DNA from: Luzula sylvatica
Taxonomy: Eukaryota > Streptophyta > Magnoliopsida > Poales > Juncaceae
Assembly (NCBI GenBank): GCA_946800325.1
Contig: OX326959.1
Location: 17,080,862 to 17,144,861 of the forward strand
Length of the DNA: 64,000 nt
Direction: 5' to 3'
Part shown: positions 22,757-33,960 of the stretch, piece by piece
Layout of the letters: every line of letters starts with the position of its first letter
Position numbering within the stretch: the first letter of the stretch is position 1
Notes under the pieces: model-generated
Databases searched by the model: none
Told to the model about the DNA's origin: nothing
Seen by the model: the letters and a program-made list of their open reading frames with translations, nothing else
Position numbers and translations under genes: made by a program

Positions 22757-24139
22757 CTACAAAAACATCAAAAAATGCATTGCAACTGCAACAGTTATAT
22801 TCTCAGCGATTCGAATTCTTTTAGGAATGTCTAATAAGTAATAAGCACACGGCCATCCATATAGGCCCATGTACTGAGAAAGTTCTGAATCAAATTCAAC
22901 CTTTCTCAAATGATACATGCACAAACTCAAATGTAAATTACATGACACGCACACACACAAACGGACTCAGATTCAAATTACGTAGAATAATGTTGAGAGC
23001 ATCGAAAGAACCATGCATGTGTGGCAGTAAAAGTGCTGATACGGACACGAATCGATATCCTTGCTTTCGAGAGCTACTTCCCGAAGAAAACAATCCAAGG
23101 GTAACACGCCCTAACCACAAAAGTGTTACATAGAACATATCACGACAGTGCCAAATGACATAACAAGCGACAACCACGAGTGATGTGCCACGAAGAATAC
23201 AACACCACAAAGAGTAGACCACCACATGAGCTACACCTGAGAATAAATGCACCTGAATAACATGTTTACGATTTTATCATTCATGTTAAGTATAACAGAA
23301 TAATTAATTTTCGAGGGCTAAATTTGTAACTACCATGTATAGTCAAATACAGTACTGTATATTTTTGTAAGAATACATCAAAAGTTCTGATCAAACCAAA
23401 ATTGGAAGTTTATTTTTGAGTCCGTGCACGGTGGGAGGTTACCAAATTGAGTATACTATAGTCTATAAGTTCTATTGAAAATTTTCGTGCTTAATTGGGT
23501 TTAGTAAGGAACTTAATTGCCTAACCCCTAGAAAATCAATATATCTCTGGCTCGCCGAGGAAATCATTACCGTGTCTACCTCGTCTCCGTGCTGTGCGGC
23601 CTGGCATCCTCGTCGCCCTTGCAACAGGACTACTCCAGATCGTTAATTTCACTCCAGGGAACCGTTTGCAATGTAACTTTTGGGTCTTGTTTGGGTGTAA
23701 ATAAAATGTTTTGAAATTTACCTTAACGGTGACCGTGAATCGCCAGTGCAAATAGGAGGGCTGTATAACTAGGTGCTCGCATGAATTTTCCAATATCACC
23801 GTAAAGAACGGGGTCGTCTGTAATCAAAACTGCTGTCAACATGGCGAGTAAGGAACAAACAAACACCAGCCATTTAACCAGGCAGAAGATTAATTTGATT
23901 CGCGTTCCCTGCTTGTGGATGCTAGCCGGCTCGACCAGAAGTGGAGACACCAAATAAATGTTGACTACTGCGAGGATCATTTAGGTCGCAGCAATATTCT
24001 GGCACGAATCAAACACGTGGGCGTTCATCAGTTGCATGATTATATCCATTTTAGGCCAAACACTGTGGAATTGGGAGGAGATATTCTTATGCTTCTGTTC
24101 GTATTTTTCTTTTTCTGAGGCTACGGTTTTCTTTTCCAT
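22757..24139 (-). pseudogene. Decayed multi-exon membrane-protein gene
   Basis: Minus strand. Exon 1 starts at the ATG at 24139 with a basic/acidic N-terminus (MEKKTVASEKEKYEQKHK). After an in-frame TAA at 23981-23983 it continues with hydrophobic segments (ILAVVNIYLVSPLLV, LIFCLVKWLVFVCSLLAML) to about 23735. A middle exon (about 22985-23236) has an acceptor CTCAG and donor GTAATT and encodes two more hydrophobic stretches. The last exon (about 22757-22887) joins in phase, contains YMGLYGWPCAYYLLDIPK and ends in TAG. The 23540-23700 exon candidate has stops in its most sensible frame. I do not recognise the family; it looks like a plant multi-pass membrane protein. The stops argue for a pseudogene. 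The 71-bp array begins within about 15 bp of its start codon. Confidence 0.5.
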
Positions 24140-24149
24140 GGCAGACACT

Positions 24150-26250
24150 TAAATATGGAAAGTATAGGAACTAGTTAAATGGGGTGATGAAATTTTGTAA
24201 TTCTTCTCTTTTCAGATTAAGACATTTGGGAAGTATAGTAACTAGTTAAACGGGGTCATGAAATTTTGTAATTCTTCTCTTTTCAGATTAAGACATTTGG
24301 GAAGTATAGTAACTAGTTAAATGGGGTGATGAAATTTTGTAATTCTTCTCTTTTCAGATTAAGACATTTGGGAAGTATAGTAACTAGTTAAACGGGGTCA
24401 TGAAATTTTGTAATTCTTCTCTTTTCAGATTAAGACATTTGGGAAGTATAGTAACTAGTTAAATGGGGTGATGAAATTTTGTAATTCTTCTCTTTTCAGA
24501 TTAAGACATTTGGGAAGTATAGTAACTAGTTAAACGGGGTCATGAAATTTTGTAATTCTTCTCTTTTCAGATTAAGACATTTGGGAAGTATAGGAACTAG
24601 TTAAATGGGGTGATGGTAATCTTTAATTCTTCTCTTTTCATATTAAGATATTTGAGAAGCATAGAAAGTAGTTAAATGGGGTGATGGTAATCTTTAATTC
24701 TTCTCTTTTCATATTAAGATATTTGAGAAGCATAGAAAGTAGTTAAATGGGGTGATGGTAATCTTTAATTCTTCTCTTTCCATATTAAGATATTTGAGAA
24801 GCATAGAAAGTAGTTAAATGGGGTGATGGTAATCTTTAATTCTTCTCTTTTCATATTAAGATATTTGAGAAGCATAGAAAGTAGTTAAATAGGGTGATGA
24901 AAATCTTTAATTCTTCTCTTTTCAGATTAAGACATTTGGGAAGCATAGAAAGTAGTTAAATAGGGTGATGAAATTTTGTAATTCTTCTCTTTTCAGATTA
25001 AGACATTTGGGAAGTATAGGAACTAGTCAAATGGGGTGATGAAATTTTGTAATTCTTCTCTTTTCAGATTAAGACATTTGGGAAGTATAGTAACTAGTTA
25101 AACGGGGTCATGAAATTTTGTAATTCTTCTCTTTTCAGATTAAGACATTTGGGAAGTATAGGAACTAGTCAAATGGGGTGATGAAATTTTGTAATTCTTC
25201 TCTTTTCAGATTAAGACATTTGGGAAGTATAGTAACTAGTTAAACGGGGTCATGAAATTTTGTAATTCTTCTCTTTTCAGATTAAGACATTTGGGAAGTA
25301 TAGTAACTAGTTAAACGGGGTCATGAAATTTTGTAATTCTTCTCTTTTCAGATTAAGACATTTGGGAAGTATAGGAACTAGTTAAATGGGGTGATGGTAA
25401 TCTTTAATTCTTCTCTTTTCATATTAAGATATTTGAGAAGCATAGAAAGTAGTTAAATGGGGTGATGGTAATCTTTAATTCTTCTCTTTTCATATTAAGA
25501 TATTTGAGAAGCATAGAAAGTAGTTAAATGGGGTGATGGTAATCTTTAATTCTTCTCTTTCCATATTAAGATATTTGAGAAGCATAGAAAGTAGTTAAAT
25601 GGGGTGATGGTAATCTTTAATTCTTCTCTTTTCATATTAAGATATTTGAGAAGCATAGAAAGTAGTTAAATAGGGTGATGAAAATCTTTAATTCTTCTCT
25701 TTTCAGATTAAGACATTTGGGAAGCATAGAAAGTAGTTAAATAGGGTGATGAAATTTTGTAATTCTTCTCTTTTCAGATTAAGACATTTGGGAAGTATAG
25801 GAACTAGTCAAATGGGGTGATGAAATTTTGTAATTCTTCTCTTTTCAGATTAAGACATTTGGGAAGTATAGTAACTAGTTAAACGGGGTCATGAAATTTT
25901 GTAATTCTTCTCTTTTCAGATTAAGACATTTGGGAAGTATAGGAACTAGTCAAATGGGGTGATGGTAATCTTTAATTCTTCTCTTTCCATATTAAGATAT
26001 TTGAGAAGCATAGAAAGTAGTTAAATGGGGTGATGGTAATCTTTAATTCTTCTCTTTTCATATTAAGATATTTGAGAAGCATAGAAAGTAGTTAAATAGG
26101 GTGATGAAAATCTTTAATTCTTCTCTTTTCAGATTAAGACATTTGGGAAGCATAGAAAGTAGTTAAATAGGGTGATGAAATTTTTTAATTCTTCTCTTTT
26201 CAGATTAAGACATTTGGGAAGTATAAAAACCATTTAAATGGGGTGATGCA
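24150..26250 (+). repeat. 71-bp tandem array with 781-bp higher-order period
   Basis: About 30 units of exactly 71 bp (for example GGTAATCTTTAATTC at 24615 and 24686). There are two main variants: A with ATTAAGACATTTGGGAAG and CTAGTTAAA, and B with ATTAAGATATTTGAGAAG and AAGTAGTTAAA. The A/B order repeats: the TAGGAACTAG junction to B units occurs at 24591 and 25372, 781 bp apart (11 units). Every A unit contains TTCTTCTCTTTTCAG, which has the form of a plant 3' splice site on the plus strand. Two diverged units lie beyond an insertion at 28268-28400. Confidence 0.95.
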
Positions 26251-27013
26251 AATATTTTTCGTCATATTTCATGAGTACACAAACATCTACGAATTAGGCT
26301 TGGGCAGACAACAACCCAATTCAATCTTTTTCGTCATATTTCATTACTTGGTGTTTGGTTTTATTTTTCTGTTTTTAGGTTTGGAAAACTATATTCATTT
26401 TATATTCGAAATAATGTTATAAAAGATTAGTAAATTGTGTACGATTAGATAACGATTTTGTATTGATAATTTGTGTGAATCCTGGTATGATTGTGATTGT
26501 AAATTGAGTGATATCATGTATTGTGATTCATACATATTTTGAATGGGTATGGGGTAGTAACTTGTATATAATTAGAGATTTTTTTCGTATAATTATGATT
26601 TTAAATTTGTAATGAAATCGGATGGTACATATTTTGATTGCAAATATACATTTTTTCAAAAAAATTGTAAATTACAAACTGCTATGAAATCGGATGGTAC
26701 CAACTTAACATATTCAACTTCATTTGACAAATGTCATGTATTTCTTAAACTATAATTAGTATCATGCACTAAAAAATAATTGCATTTTGCCAAATCAAAA
26801 TTTACACATCAATATTTGACAAATTAGACACTATATTTCAATCGGTACCATCATGTACCATTTCATAATATAAATACTTGTATTTCATCTAAAATTACAA
26901 CCAAAAGTTATATCCACGATTTAATAATTTACATCTAAAAGTACAACTATAAATCTCCTTTTCCAACATAGTAGAACAACAAATCCTACTTCACATCTCA
27001 AGCAACATATATC

Positions 27014-27166
27014 TCAAATACAAATTTCCACCACCTCGATATCTGGCTCCGTCAAGTTCAATGTTCCATAATTCATACCATATAATGCCCCAATGACGCT
27101 GGTGGTAACACCCGCTCCTGCGCCCACGCCCGCACAAATAACAATTAACATCCAACAAATACACAT
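27014..27166 (-). CDS. Small 50-residue ORF, Gly/Ala-rich hydrophobic
   Basis: Minus strand, ATG at 27166 to TGA at 27014-27016. It has a hydrophobic start (MLIVICAGVGAGAGVTTSV) then ALYGMNYGTLNLTEPDIEVV. The composition is protein-like, and one or two membrane-type helices are possible. No family recognised. It could be the last exon of the gene whose first exons lie at 27636-27838. The gap between them shows no acceptor close to this ORF. Confidence 0.3.
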   Translation of the reverse strand: MCICWMLIVICAGVGAGAGVTTSVIGALYGMNYGTLNLTEPDIEVVEICI

Positions 27167-27635
27167 TACGATTTACACATACACACAGGGTACAAATCAT
27201 ATGGATAAAAACAAAGAAGAGCATCAATTCTCGATGTCATCCTTCCTTCATCATTTATCATCCATCCATCATCTATAAAAACACAAACAGAAAAATATAA
27301 ACTATATATTTCTAATACATTTTAATAAAACCGTAAATAAGTTTGAAATAGTATAAATAGATATATAACATACAAGAAATTTGTGATGCGTGTGCTTAAA
27401 TTAGAGGTTCTTTTCAAAACAGAAAATTAGCGTGTTAAGAATATTTCCAATAATTGAGGATTTTTCTGCAAATTGAGCATAATTTCGGGGTTTTCTTGCC
27501 AACTACCAAAAATGAAGATAACAATAGGGAAAATTAAGAGTGATTCAAGCTCAATTCCCAGTAATTGAGATTCTATTTTGCGTAAATTAAAGATAAATTG
27601 TTCGGGTATGGCTCGATTTTGCTAAAAATGCTTAC

Positions 27636-27838
27636 TTTTTAAGGCTATCTCCATCTTCTGAAGTTGATACCGTTCCTCTTCAGTTAAACCCAATGCGACC
27701 TAGAGAACATCAAACAAATTTATTAATTCAAATTATAAGATTCAGACTAGTTGGCATAAAATCATACCAAATAGCAGAAACAGGAATAGTAGTGAAACAT
27801 GATTGAATTACTTACTTGGCGAGGAGCTCGCGTTCCAT
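27636..27838 (-). pseudogene. Two exon-like segments with good splice signals but clashing phase
   Basis: Minus strand. MERELLA starts at the ATG at 27838 and ends at a GTAAGT donor (exon end 27816). A second exon (27699-27636) has acceptor CTCTAG and donor GTAAGC and reads VALGLTEEERYQLQKMEIAL. The phases do not match (a stop follows if joined), so either one base has been lost or the true start differs. The parent gene is not recognised. Upstream to 28120 is pyrimidine-rich 5'-UTR-like DNA. Confidence 0.35.
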
Positions 27839-28267
27839 GTTACCAGTGGCAAAGATAGGGTTATAAGACTTTAATCTTCTTCTCGATCTCATGAGATTCA
27901 TAGAGGAAGCCCTAAATCGAGCTCTGGTCCAACTACCCATGCTTAAAAGCATGTTCCTTGAAGCATGCTACTATAACCCCTCTCTTGCAAATCCATCAAA
28001 CAAGATAAGCAGTAAGCATAACGTACGTGGACCTGGAGATGGAGATCGAGTTAGAGGGATAATCAAGAGACTGATCGAGGCGAGAGGGAGATGGAGAGAG
28101 AAGGGTTATGGTGTGAGGGCATAATAGTAATTTTATTTTTCCATTTTTAAAATTTAACACAGAGTTAAGATTGGATCAATTTGATAGTATTGGTAAATAT
28201 GATATTAACAAATTACGAGGAATAAATATATTATTTAGGTGTTTAGCAGAGATATGAAAAAATTCTC

Positions 28268-28400
28268 CCTTTTCAGATTAAGACATTTGGGAAATATAAA
28301 AACTAGTTATTGGGCGGTGGAAATCTTTAGTTCACTTTTCAAATTAAGACATTTGGGAAGTATAGAAACTAGTTAAATGGGGGTGACGAAAATCTTTAGT
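28268..28400 (+). repeat. Two diverged outlying 71-bp units
   Basis: TTTTCAGATTAAGACATTTGG recurs twice, in the same orientation as the main array, immediately before the LINE poly-T. Confidence 0.85.
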
Positions 28401-28499
28401 TTTTTTTTTTTTTTTTTTTTTGAGAAAAAAGACGGAGTTTTTTATATATTGAAGAAAAAAAAATTCTGTACAATAATTATGAACTCGATCTTCTAGCTC

Positions 28500-30608
28500 A
28501 ACACCATTTTTGCCAACTTTTCGCTTTTTCCACCGCTCTTTGCGCTACGATCATTGGTGGGACTTTTTTCTTTTGGAAAATTCACTTATTTCGTTCTTTC
28601 CATATTTCCCATAGTAAGCTTGCCCATCTAGCGGCCCATTCCTTCATATCTTTCGGTAGTTGTTTTTTCCTATTCGATTTGAGGGTGTTTGATAGGCTTC
28701 CTTGTATTATTGTCGGATGGTTACTATTTGACAGTCTATCGGCTAATTTCCAGACGGCCTGAGTATACGTGCATGAGACCAGTAGATGGTGTCGTGTTTC
28801 AGGTTTAGCTTCACACAGAGTGCATTTGTCTATGTGTGGCCAACCCCTTTTTATCAATCTATCCGCCGTATTTAGTTTGTTCTACATCGCTAGCCATAAG
28901 AAAAATTTGACTTTTGTCGGGGCCTTAATTTTCCAGGTGATTCTTTGCCAGGGGATGACTATTCTGGGGTTTATCATGAAGGCGTAAGCCGATTTGGCCG
29001 AGAATTTTCCTGATGGATCTCATTTCCATTCGGTGGTTCCATTTGTATTAGTCTTTGTTGCCATTTTATAGATTGAAATTAAATCTTGTAATTGTTGCAG
29101 AAAGAATGAGGTTACCCCTTGTTTTTCCGCTAACGTTCTCGCCCATATGTTACCGTTGTGTTCATCTAACTTCCATAACCATTATAAGAGTAGAGCGTTA
29201 TTTTTTGTCTCTAAGTTTTGTATTCTTAGTTCTCCATTTTTTGTCGGTAAGCATACGGTTTTCCAATTTACAAGACAATTTCCGGGTATACATTTCTCTC
29301 CTCCCTTCCACATGAAAGCTCGGAGTGATCTATCTATTTCATCTATGCACCATTTTGGTAGTTTCATTGTTTGCATGATGTATGTTGGGATTGCATTTAG
29401 CATTGCCTTTAATAGAGTTAGTCTACCACCCGTTGTTAAGAACTTCCCTTTCCACGAACCAATTCTTTTTTGAATTTTTCTAATTAATTCCAATAGTGAA
29501 TTTTTCTTTGGTTTATTAGCTGATAGGGGTAGTCCTAGGTATTTAATTGGGAGTTCTTGTCTTTCATATATAATAATTCTTTGTATTACTTCTAGGTGTG
29601 TATTCGGTATCGCTATTGGTGTAAATGAGCTTTTCGTTTCGTTAATTTGTAGACCGGTTATCTCAGAAAAATAGTGGAGTGCTTCTTTTATTATTTTAAG
29701 GTTGTTCGCGTGTGCTTCAACGAAAATTACCGTGTCATCGGCAAATTGTAATACTTGGGTGGGTAGTGTTGTTGATTTTTGTAGGAGGGGGGTCAATTTT
29801 CCATATTAGGTCTTGTAAGACATCTACGGCTATGTCAAACAATAATGGTGATAGTGGGTCTCCTTGTCTTAGTCCTCTTTGATGGAAGAAAAAGTCCGAG
29901 AATAACCCATTAGCTTTTAAATGCGAGCTCGATGAAATGAAAAGGTTGTGGATCCAAAGTATCCATTTGTCCGGGAATTTTTTTCGCTTTTAGCAAACAT
30001 AGGATAAATTGCCATGATACCGTGTCAAAAGTTTTTTTGAAGTCAATTTTGAGCATCACGGTTGGTATTTTATTTTCTTTATAGAATTGGTGTAGTTCTC
30101 TAGCCACAACGAACGTTTCCGTAATTGCCCTTTCCTTTAAGAAAGCTGTTTGGTTATGGTGTATCAGTGATTGTAATAATGGCTTTAATCTTGTTGCTAG
30201 TAGTTTGGTTATTATTTTGATTGGTATCGATAGCACGCTTATGGGTCTAAAATCTTCTACCGAGGTCGGGTTTTCTTTTTTCGGGACTAGCGTAATAGTT
30301 GCCATGTTTAAAAGCCATAGGTCTAATTTATTGTCGTAGAAATCGTTTACTAAGTCCATGATTTCTTTTCTCATTTCGGGCCACATTTGTGTTATGTATT
30401 CCGCCGGAATTCCATCCGGTCTGGATGCTTTTTCTTTTTTTAGCTCATTTATTACCATTTGTACTTCAAGTTCCGTAAAAACATTTGTTAGGGTTGATAG
30501 GTCTATGTTGTTTCTTGCGGGATTTAATAGAATTTGTAGGTTAAAATTTGGTTCATTCTTTCTTTTGGATCCGAGTATTTCCGAATAATGTTCTTTGAAA
30601 AGTTTCAA
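28500..30608 (-). pseudogene. LINE-1 ORF2: reverse transcriptase and zinc-binding domain, broken
   Basis: The segment 30608-29910 carries the start of the RT domain, with FRPISVLSIPIKIITKLLA and motif A KIDFKKTFD. After a frameshift, motif B (GLRQGDPLSPLLF) lies near 29860-29890. After another, motif C reads FADD (29740), followed by the thumb-like GRLTLLKAMLNAIPTYIMQ region. The 28857-28582 part holds CTLCEAKPETRHHLLVSC, the zf-RVT C-C-H-C pattern, and ends with WEIWKERN, typical of plant L1 ORF2 tails. At least three frame breaks preclude function. Confidence 0.88.
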
Positions 30609-30897
30609 TATTTCCCTTTTATCGGTAGTTATGTTATCTCCTTGAGTTATTGATGGTATAATATTGGTAAATGTTTTGACCGTTGCTATTGCATGGAAGT
30701 ATTTAGTGTTTTTATCTCCTAGTTTGAGCCATGTGCAAGATGCTCTTTGTTGCCACTTCGTTTCTTGATTCGATGTTAGGGTATATATTAGTTCTTTTAT
30801 TTCTATTCATAATTTCCTTTCTATTTCATCTAGTGGATTTCCTTCCTCTTTTATGTCTAGGTGTCTCACAACCTCTTTTGCGTTATTTAGTTGTTCG

Positions 30898-32160
30898 TTA
30901 TTTTTCTTGAAAGCCCCTTTTCCCCACTTTGTTAGCCCATTTTTTACCTTGTTTAGCTTGAATAAAAGGGTTTTGGCCGAGTTGTTTAATGTTGGCGGCT
31001 GTGCGCTCCACAAAAATTTGGAATTCCTTTGTTATATCATTATGTTGTAACCAAAATCTCTCTAGTTTTTTCGGTTTGTGTTGTTGTCTATTTTTCTTGG
31101 ACAATGTTAATTTTAGTGGGGCATGATCGGAAGTTATTGTTGGTAGGTCTATGAGAGAAGGTATGATATTGTAGTTTAAAAATTCATGGGAGATAAAAGC
31201 TCTATCTAATTTGGATAAGGTTGTGGTTTGTCTTTCGTTAGACCATGTAAATTTTCTTCCATGTAGTGGGACTTCTATTATATTTAGTTGGTCTATAAGA
31301 TGGTTAAATTCTAGCACGAGAAAAGGGTCATGACCTACACCGGTTGTTTCGCTTCTTGCTCTTGTAAGGTTAAAATCACCTATTATTATCCACGGCCCAC
31401 TGTAGTTTGTTCTAATGCTATTTATTTCGGCTAGGAAAGTTGTTCTAAGATCGTTACTTGTTGGGCCGTAGACATTTGTTAATAAGAAGGTGAAGTTGTT
31501 TTGAGATTTTATTATGGTGTTCAAGCAAAAAGTTGAAGGCAGGGCCGGCCCTGAGCTATAGGCCAGTAGGCGGCCGCCTAAAGCCCCCACAAAAAAAAGC
31601 CCCCTAATTTTCAGCAATTCGCAGTGGTTTCCAACGTTTTTCAGCGACTCGAAAGTAATTTTCTGTGGTTTTCAGCAATTTACAGCGATTAGTAGCGATT
31701 TTCAGTACTTTATAATGATTTTCTGCGATTTTCAAATCATTTTATGCAAATTTCAGCCTATTTTATGTGAATTTCAGCTCATTTTCTGCGGTTTTCAATC
31801 AATTTTTCAAAAGCCTCGTTTTTTTTCTTTTCAAATTTCAGCCTATTTTATGTGATTTCAAAAGCCTCGTCTTTTTTTCGCCTAAAGCCCCCAAAATCCT
31901 AGGACCGGGCCTGTTGAAGGTAATGTGTCTTGAGTTGTGAATGCGTTTGTTGTTGCAGTCATTTGGCCTCCACGAGACCCATCCGAATTTTTAAAAGATG
32001 CGTTTGTAAATCTTGAGGGGCAAACTTTTTTCATATAAAAAAAAGATGAATTTTCTAATTTAGTTTCTTGCATACACACAATGTTGCAATTAGCGTCTCT
32101 CACCGAGTCCTTGACAACCTTACATTTTCATGGTTGCCGAGGCCTCTAACATTCCAACAC
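30898..32160 (-). pseudogene. LINE-1 ORF2 endonuclease domain, split by a hAT element
   Basis: The N-terminal part (32160-31914) shows CWNVRGLGN then CMQETKLE after a frame break. The C-terminal part (31531-30898) shows NVYGP, GDFN, FTWSN, LDR and SDHAPL, the ordered motifs of AP-like LINE endonucleases. The hAT element at 31540-31912 interrupts it. The extra residues before the second part of the open frame come from that element. Confidence 0.88.
31540..31912. mobile_element. hAT-type MITE inside LINE-1, TSD GTTGAAGG
   Basis: The left end is CAGGGCCGGCCCTGAG and the right end, read inward, is CAGGCCCGGTCCTAGG. GTTGAAGG occurs at 31532-31539 and 31913-31920; the right boundary is ambiguous by one base because the element's last G can belong to the duplication. 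Internally both ends carry GCCTAAAGCCCCC-like blocks. It is younger than LINE-1, because the endonuclease continues directly across it. Confidence 0.9.
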
Positions 32161-32654
32161 AAAATCGAGATAGAGTTAAATAGGTTTACAAACATTGCTT
32201 AACAAAATATCTAATTTTTAAAAGGCCCTTTTTTGGAGTCGGCCTAGTTCTCGGACATGGCATCGTCGCCATTCTCTCCTTGTTGCTCCCTTTCCGCGGG
32301 TGGCCCGCTTCTTTCAATTTTTCTTTTTGCTAGAGATAAAAACCCACAATAGTTAGTATCTTTTTCTAGATTACTATTTTTTTGGTTTATTTTTAGTGAG
32401 CAAGTGCCAATTATCTTTTAATTTATGGGGTGTTCTAATTAGGTTATTGGGCTCGGTTTGTACATCTTTTTTTTTGGGCTCGGTTTGGGTTTCTTCATTT
32501 ATTACTTTCTTGATTTGTATATTACTTGCTCTTCCTAACTCGTTTAAATCTTGGATAATTGTGGCTTTAATTTTTTCGGTTTGGTGTAACACGTCTATTT
32601 CTTTCGGTTTGATGCCGCATAGAGTTCGAATTTCATTTATAGTCAAATTGGGTC

Positions 32655-32842
32655 ACAAAAGTTCAAAACCTATTCAAACCAACCCAATTACCGTAATTAA
32701 CAACCGCAATTATCATCATTTAACTGCTATTTGTCTGCACCGCAATTTTCCAAAAACACTATTTTCGCAATATATTGTTGCGGCGTTGCGATTTCAAATT
32801 ACAAACCGCAATTTTCGTAATTGCGCCGCAATTTAAAACACT
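32655..32842. repeat. Truncated hAT-like end (TTTAAAACACTG family)
   Basis: Ends with GCGCCGCAATTTAAAACACTG, the same terminus as the elements at 44683-45572 and 47860-48751, and is rich in GCAATT/GCGG motifs. The other end is missing, probably lost at the LINE-1 junction. Confidence 0.6.
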
Positions 32843-32849
32843 GATAATT

Positions 32850-33025
32850 ACAGAATAATTTGTATCATTTGAATAGGCTATAAAACCTAATACAATAGTT
32901 AAAAAAATAATTGAAATTGTCTTTTATTTTATTTAATCAGTTTTATCTAATATCCGAACCCAACTCATCAGCAAAGCATAATCTATTTCTTGACATATAC
33001 TTTTCTCATATTTAATTATTGGAGG
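32850..33025 (-). repeat. R1 fragment
   Basis: Diverged reverse complement of about 1000-1170 of copy A (shared AACCTAATACAATA.TTA, TTTAATCAGTTTT, CTCATATTTAAT). Confidence 0.65.
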
Positions 33026-33030
33026 TAAAA

Positions 33031-33424
33031 TCAGCCTCGATGGCTGTGCGAGTCAGGTGCTGCTATGTTGGATTTATCCATTTTGGTGAGGCGACCAGCT
33101 CTGTGTCTCGGCTCCTCAGTCTGCTCTTTGCTCAAAGAGTCGGGTTTGCCCAAATTAGCTTCTAAGAAACCCGGTGGGTATAGGTCGTCCTCGTCACTGT
33201 CCTTCCCTTTTGAGTTCTGAGCTAGCATGGGCAAAGGTTGGCGTGCCCCGTCTTTCCCGCTGGGTTCGCCTTTCTCGAAGTGCGAGCGTTTTGGAACTAG
33301 GTTCGCCTTTCACTGTCCTTCCCTTTTGAGTTCTAGCTTATGTTGGGACGAATGGCTGGAGAGTTTTGAATGAAAAAATGAGCAAACCAAGTGAACTGTC
33401 TTGATCCTCGAGAGATGAATCAAT

Positions 33425-33425
<1 letters not shown>
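33031..33425 (-). other. Low-AT segment with an unrecognised ORF
   Basis: The minus-strand frame 33234-33031 is hydrophilic (DSDEDDLYPPGFLEANL) and could be a retroelement gag or ORF1 scrap. A block of about 25 bp, CTGTCCTTCCCTTTTGAG, is repeated at 33198 and 33312. No recognisable domain, so not called as a gene. Confidence 0.3.

Positions 33426-33467
<42 letters not shown>
33426..33467. repeat. 42-base G homopolymer
   Basis: 42 consecutive G on the plus strand, directly followed by sequence related to the 9526-11105 element (AACACTCTCCA... and AAAGTCGAGAG). The length may be affected by sequencing error. Confidence 0.9.
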
Positions 33468-33468
<1 letters not shown>

Positions 33469-33769
33469 GATTTTGGCCAAGAGACAAATATTGTTTGTTA
33501 TTTTACAAAATAAATCAAAAAATTTGATAATTTGAAAAATAACACTCTCCATTTTTTAAAAGTCGAGAGCTTTTCAAATTTTATTTTGGTTGATACTTCA
33601 TCCCAATTTATACCATTATAGATATCCATCATTTATATAATTGATGAAAAAATCAAATAAATACTATATTTTATTTTTAAATCATAAAAATTATATTTTA
33701 TTTCAAATAAATTTGTGTCTATTAAAAATATTCATATTTTGTAAAATTATATATAGGAATGTATTCAAT

Positions 33770-33960
33770 TAGACTATACTACGAAACCTAATACAATAAT
33801 TACAAAAAAAATGTGAAATTACCTTATATTTTCTTTAATCAGTTTTCTTTAATATCTTTATTTAATCAGTTTTCTCTAATAGCTTAGCACGACTCACAAA
33901 CAACGAATAATCAATCATAATATTTGATAATTTGATGTTATTGTATTGTTTGTGCAAAAT
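33770..33960 (-). repeat. R1 fragment with a local duplication
   Basis: Matches the reverse complement of about 1020-1190 of copy A. The block TTTAATCAGTTTTCT is present twice (33837 and 33864). Confidence 0.7.

Larger units (their letters stand above)
26251..28265. other. 2-kb segment separating the main 71-bp array from two outlying units
   Basis: Because diverged 71-bp units resume at 28268, this stretch was probably inserted into the array or is the ancestral spacer. The ends (TTTTTCGTCATATTTC near 26250 and the complement of GATATGAAAAAATTC at 28240) are weakly inverted, but no target duplication was fixed. It contains two minus-strand coding-like patches, listed separately. Confidence 0.45.
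28401..32646 (-). mobile_element. LINE-1: plant L1-type LINE, minus strand
   Basis: On the plus strand it begins with a run of about 22 T (the poly-A tail of a minus-strand insertion), followed by the complement of the 3' end TTTTTTCTC. Going 5' it holds the ORF2 zinc-binding tail, reverse transcriptase, endonuclease, and a Lys/Glu-rich segment with repeated QTEP motifs (32374-32646). Frameshifts and stops throughout show it is dead. A hAT element splits the endonuclease. The 5' end is probably near 32646, where a different repeat begins; no target duplication was found. Confidence 0.88.

Noticed and set aside
23000..26250. 71-bp array as a CRISPR-like array
   Set aside because: Units are contiguous with no unique spacers, and the context is a plant genome.
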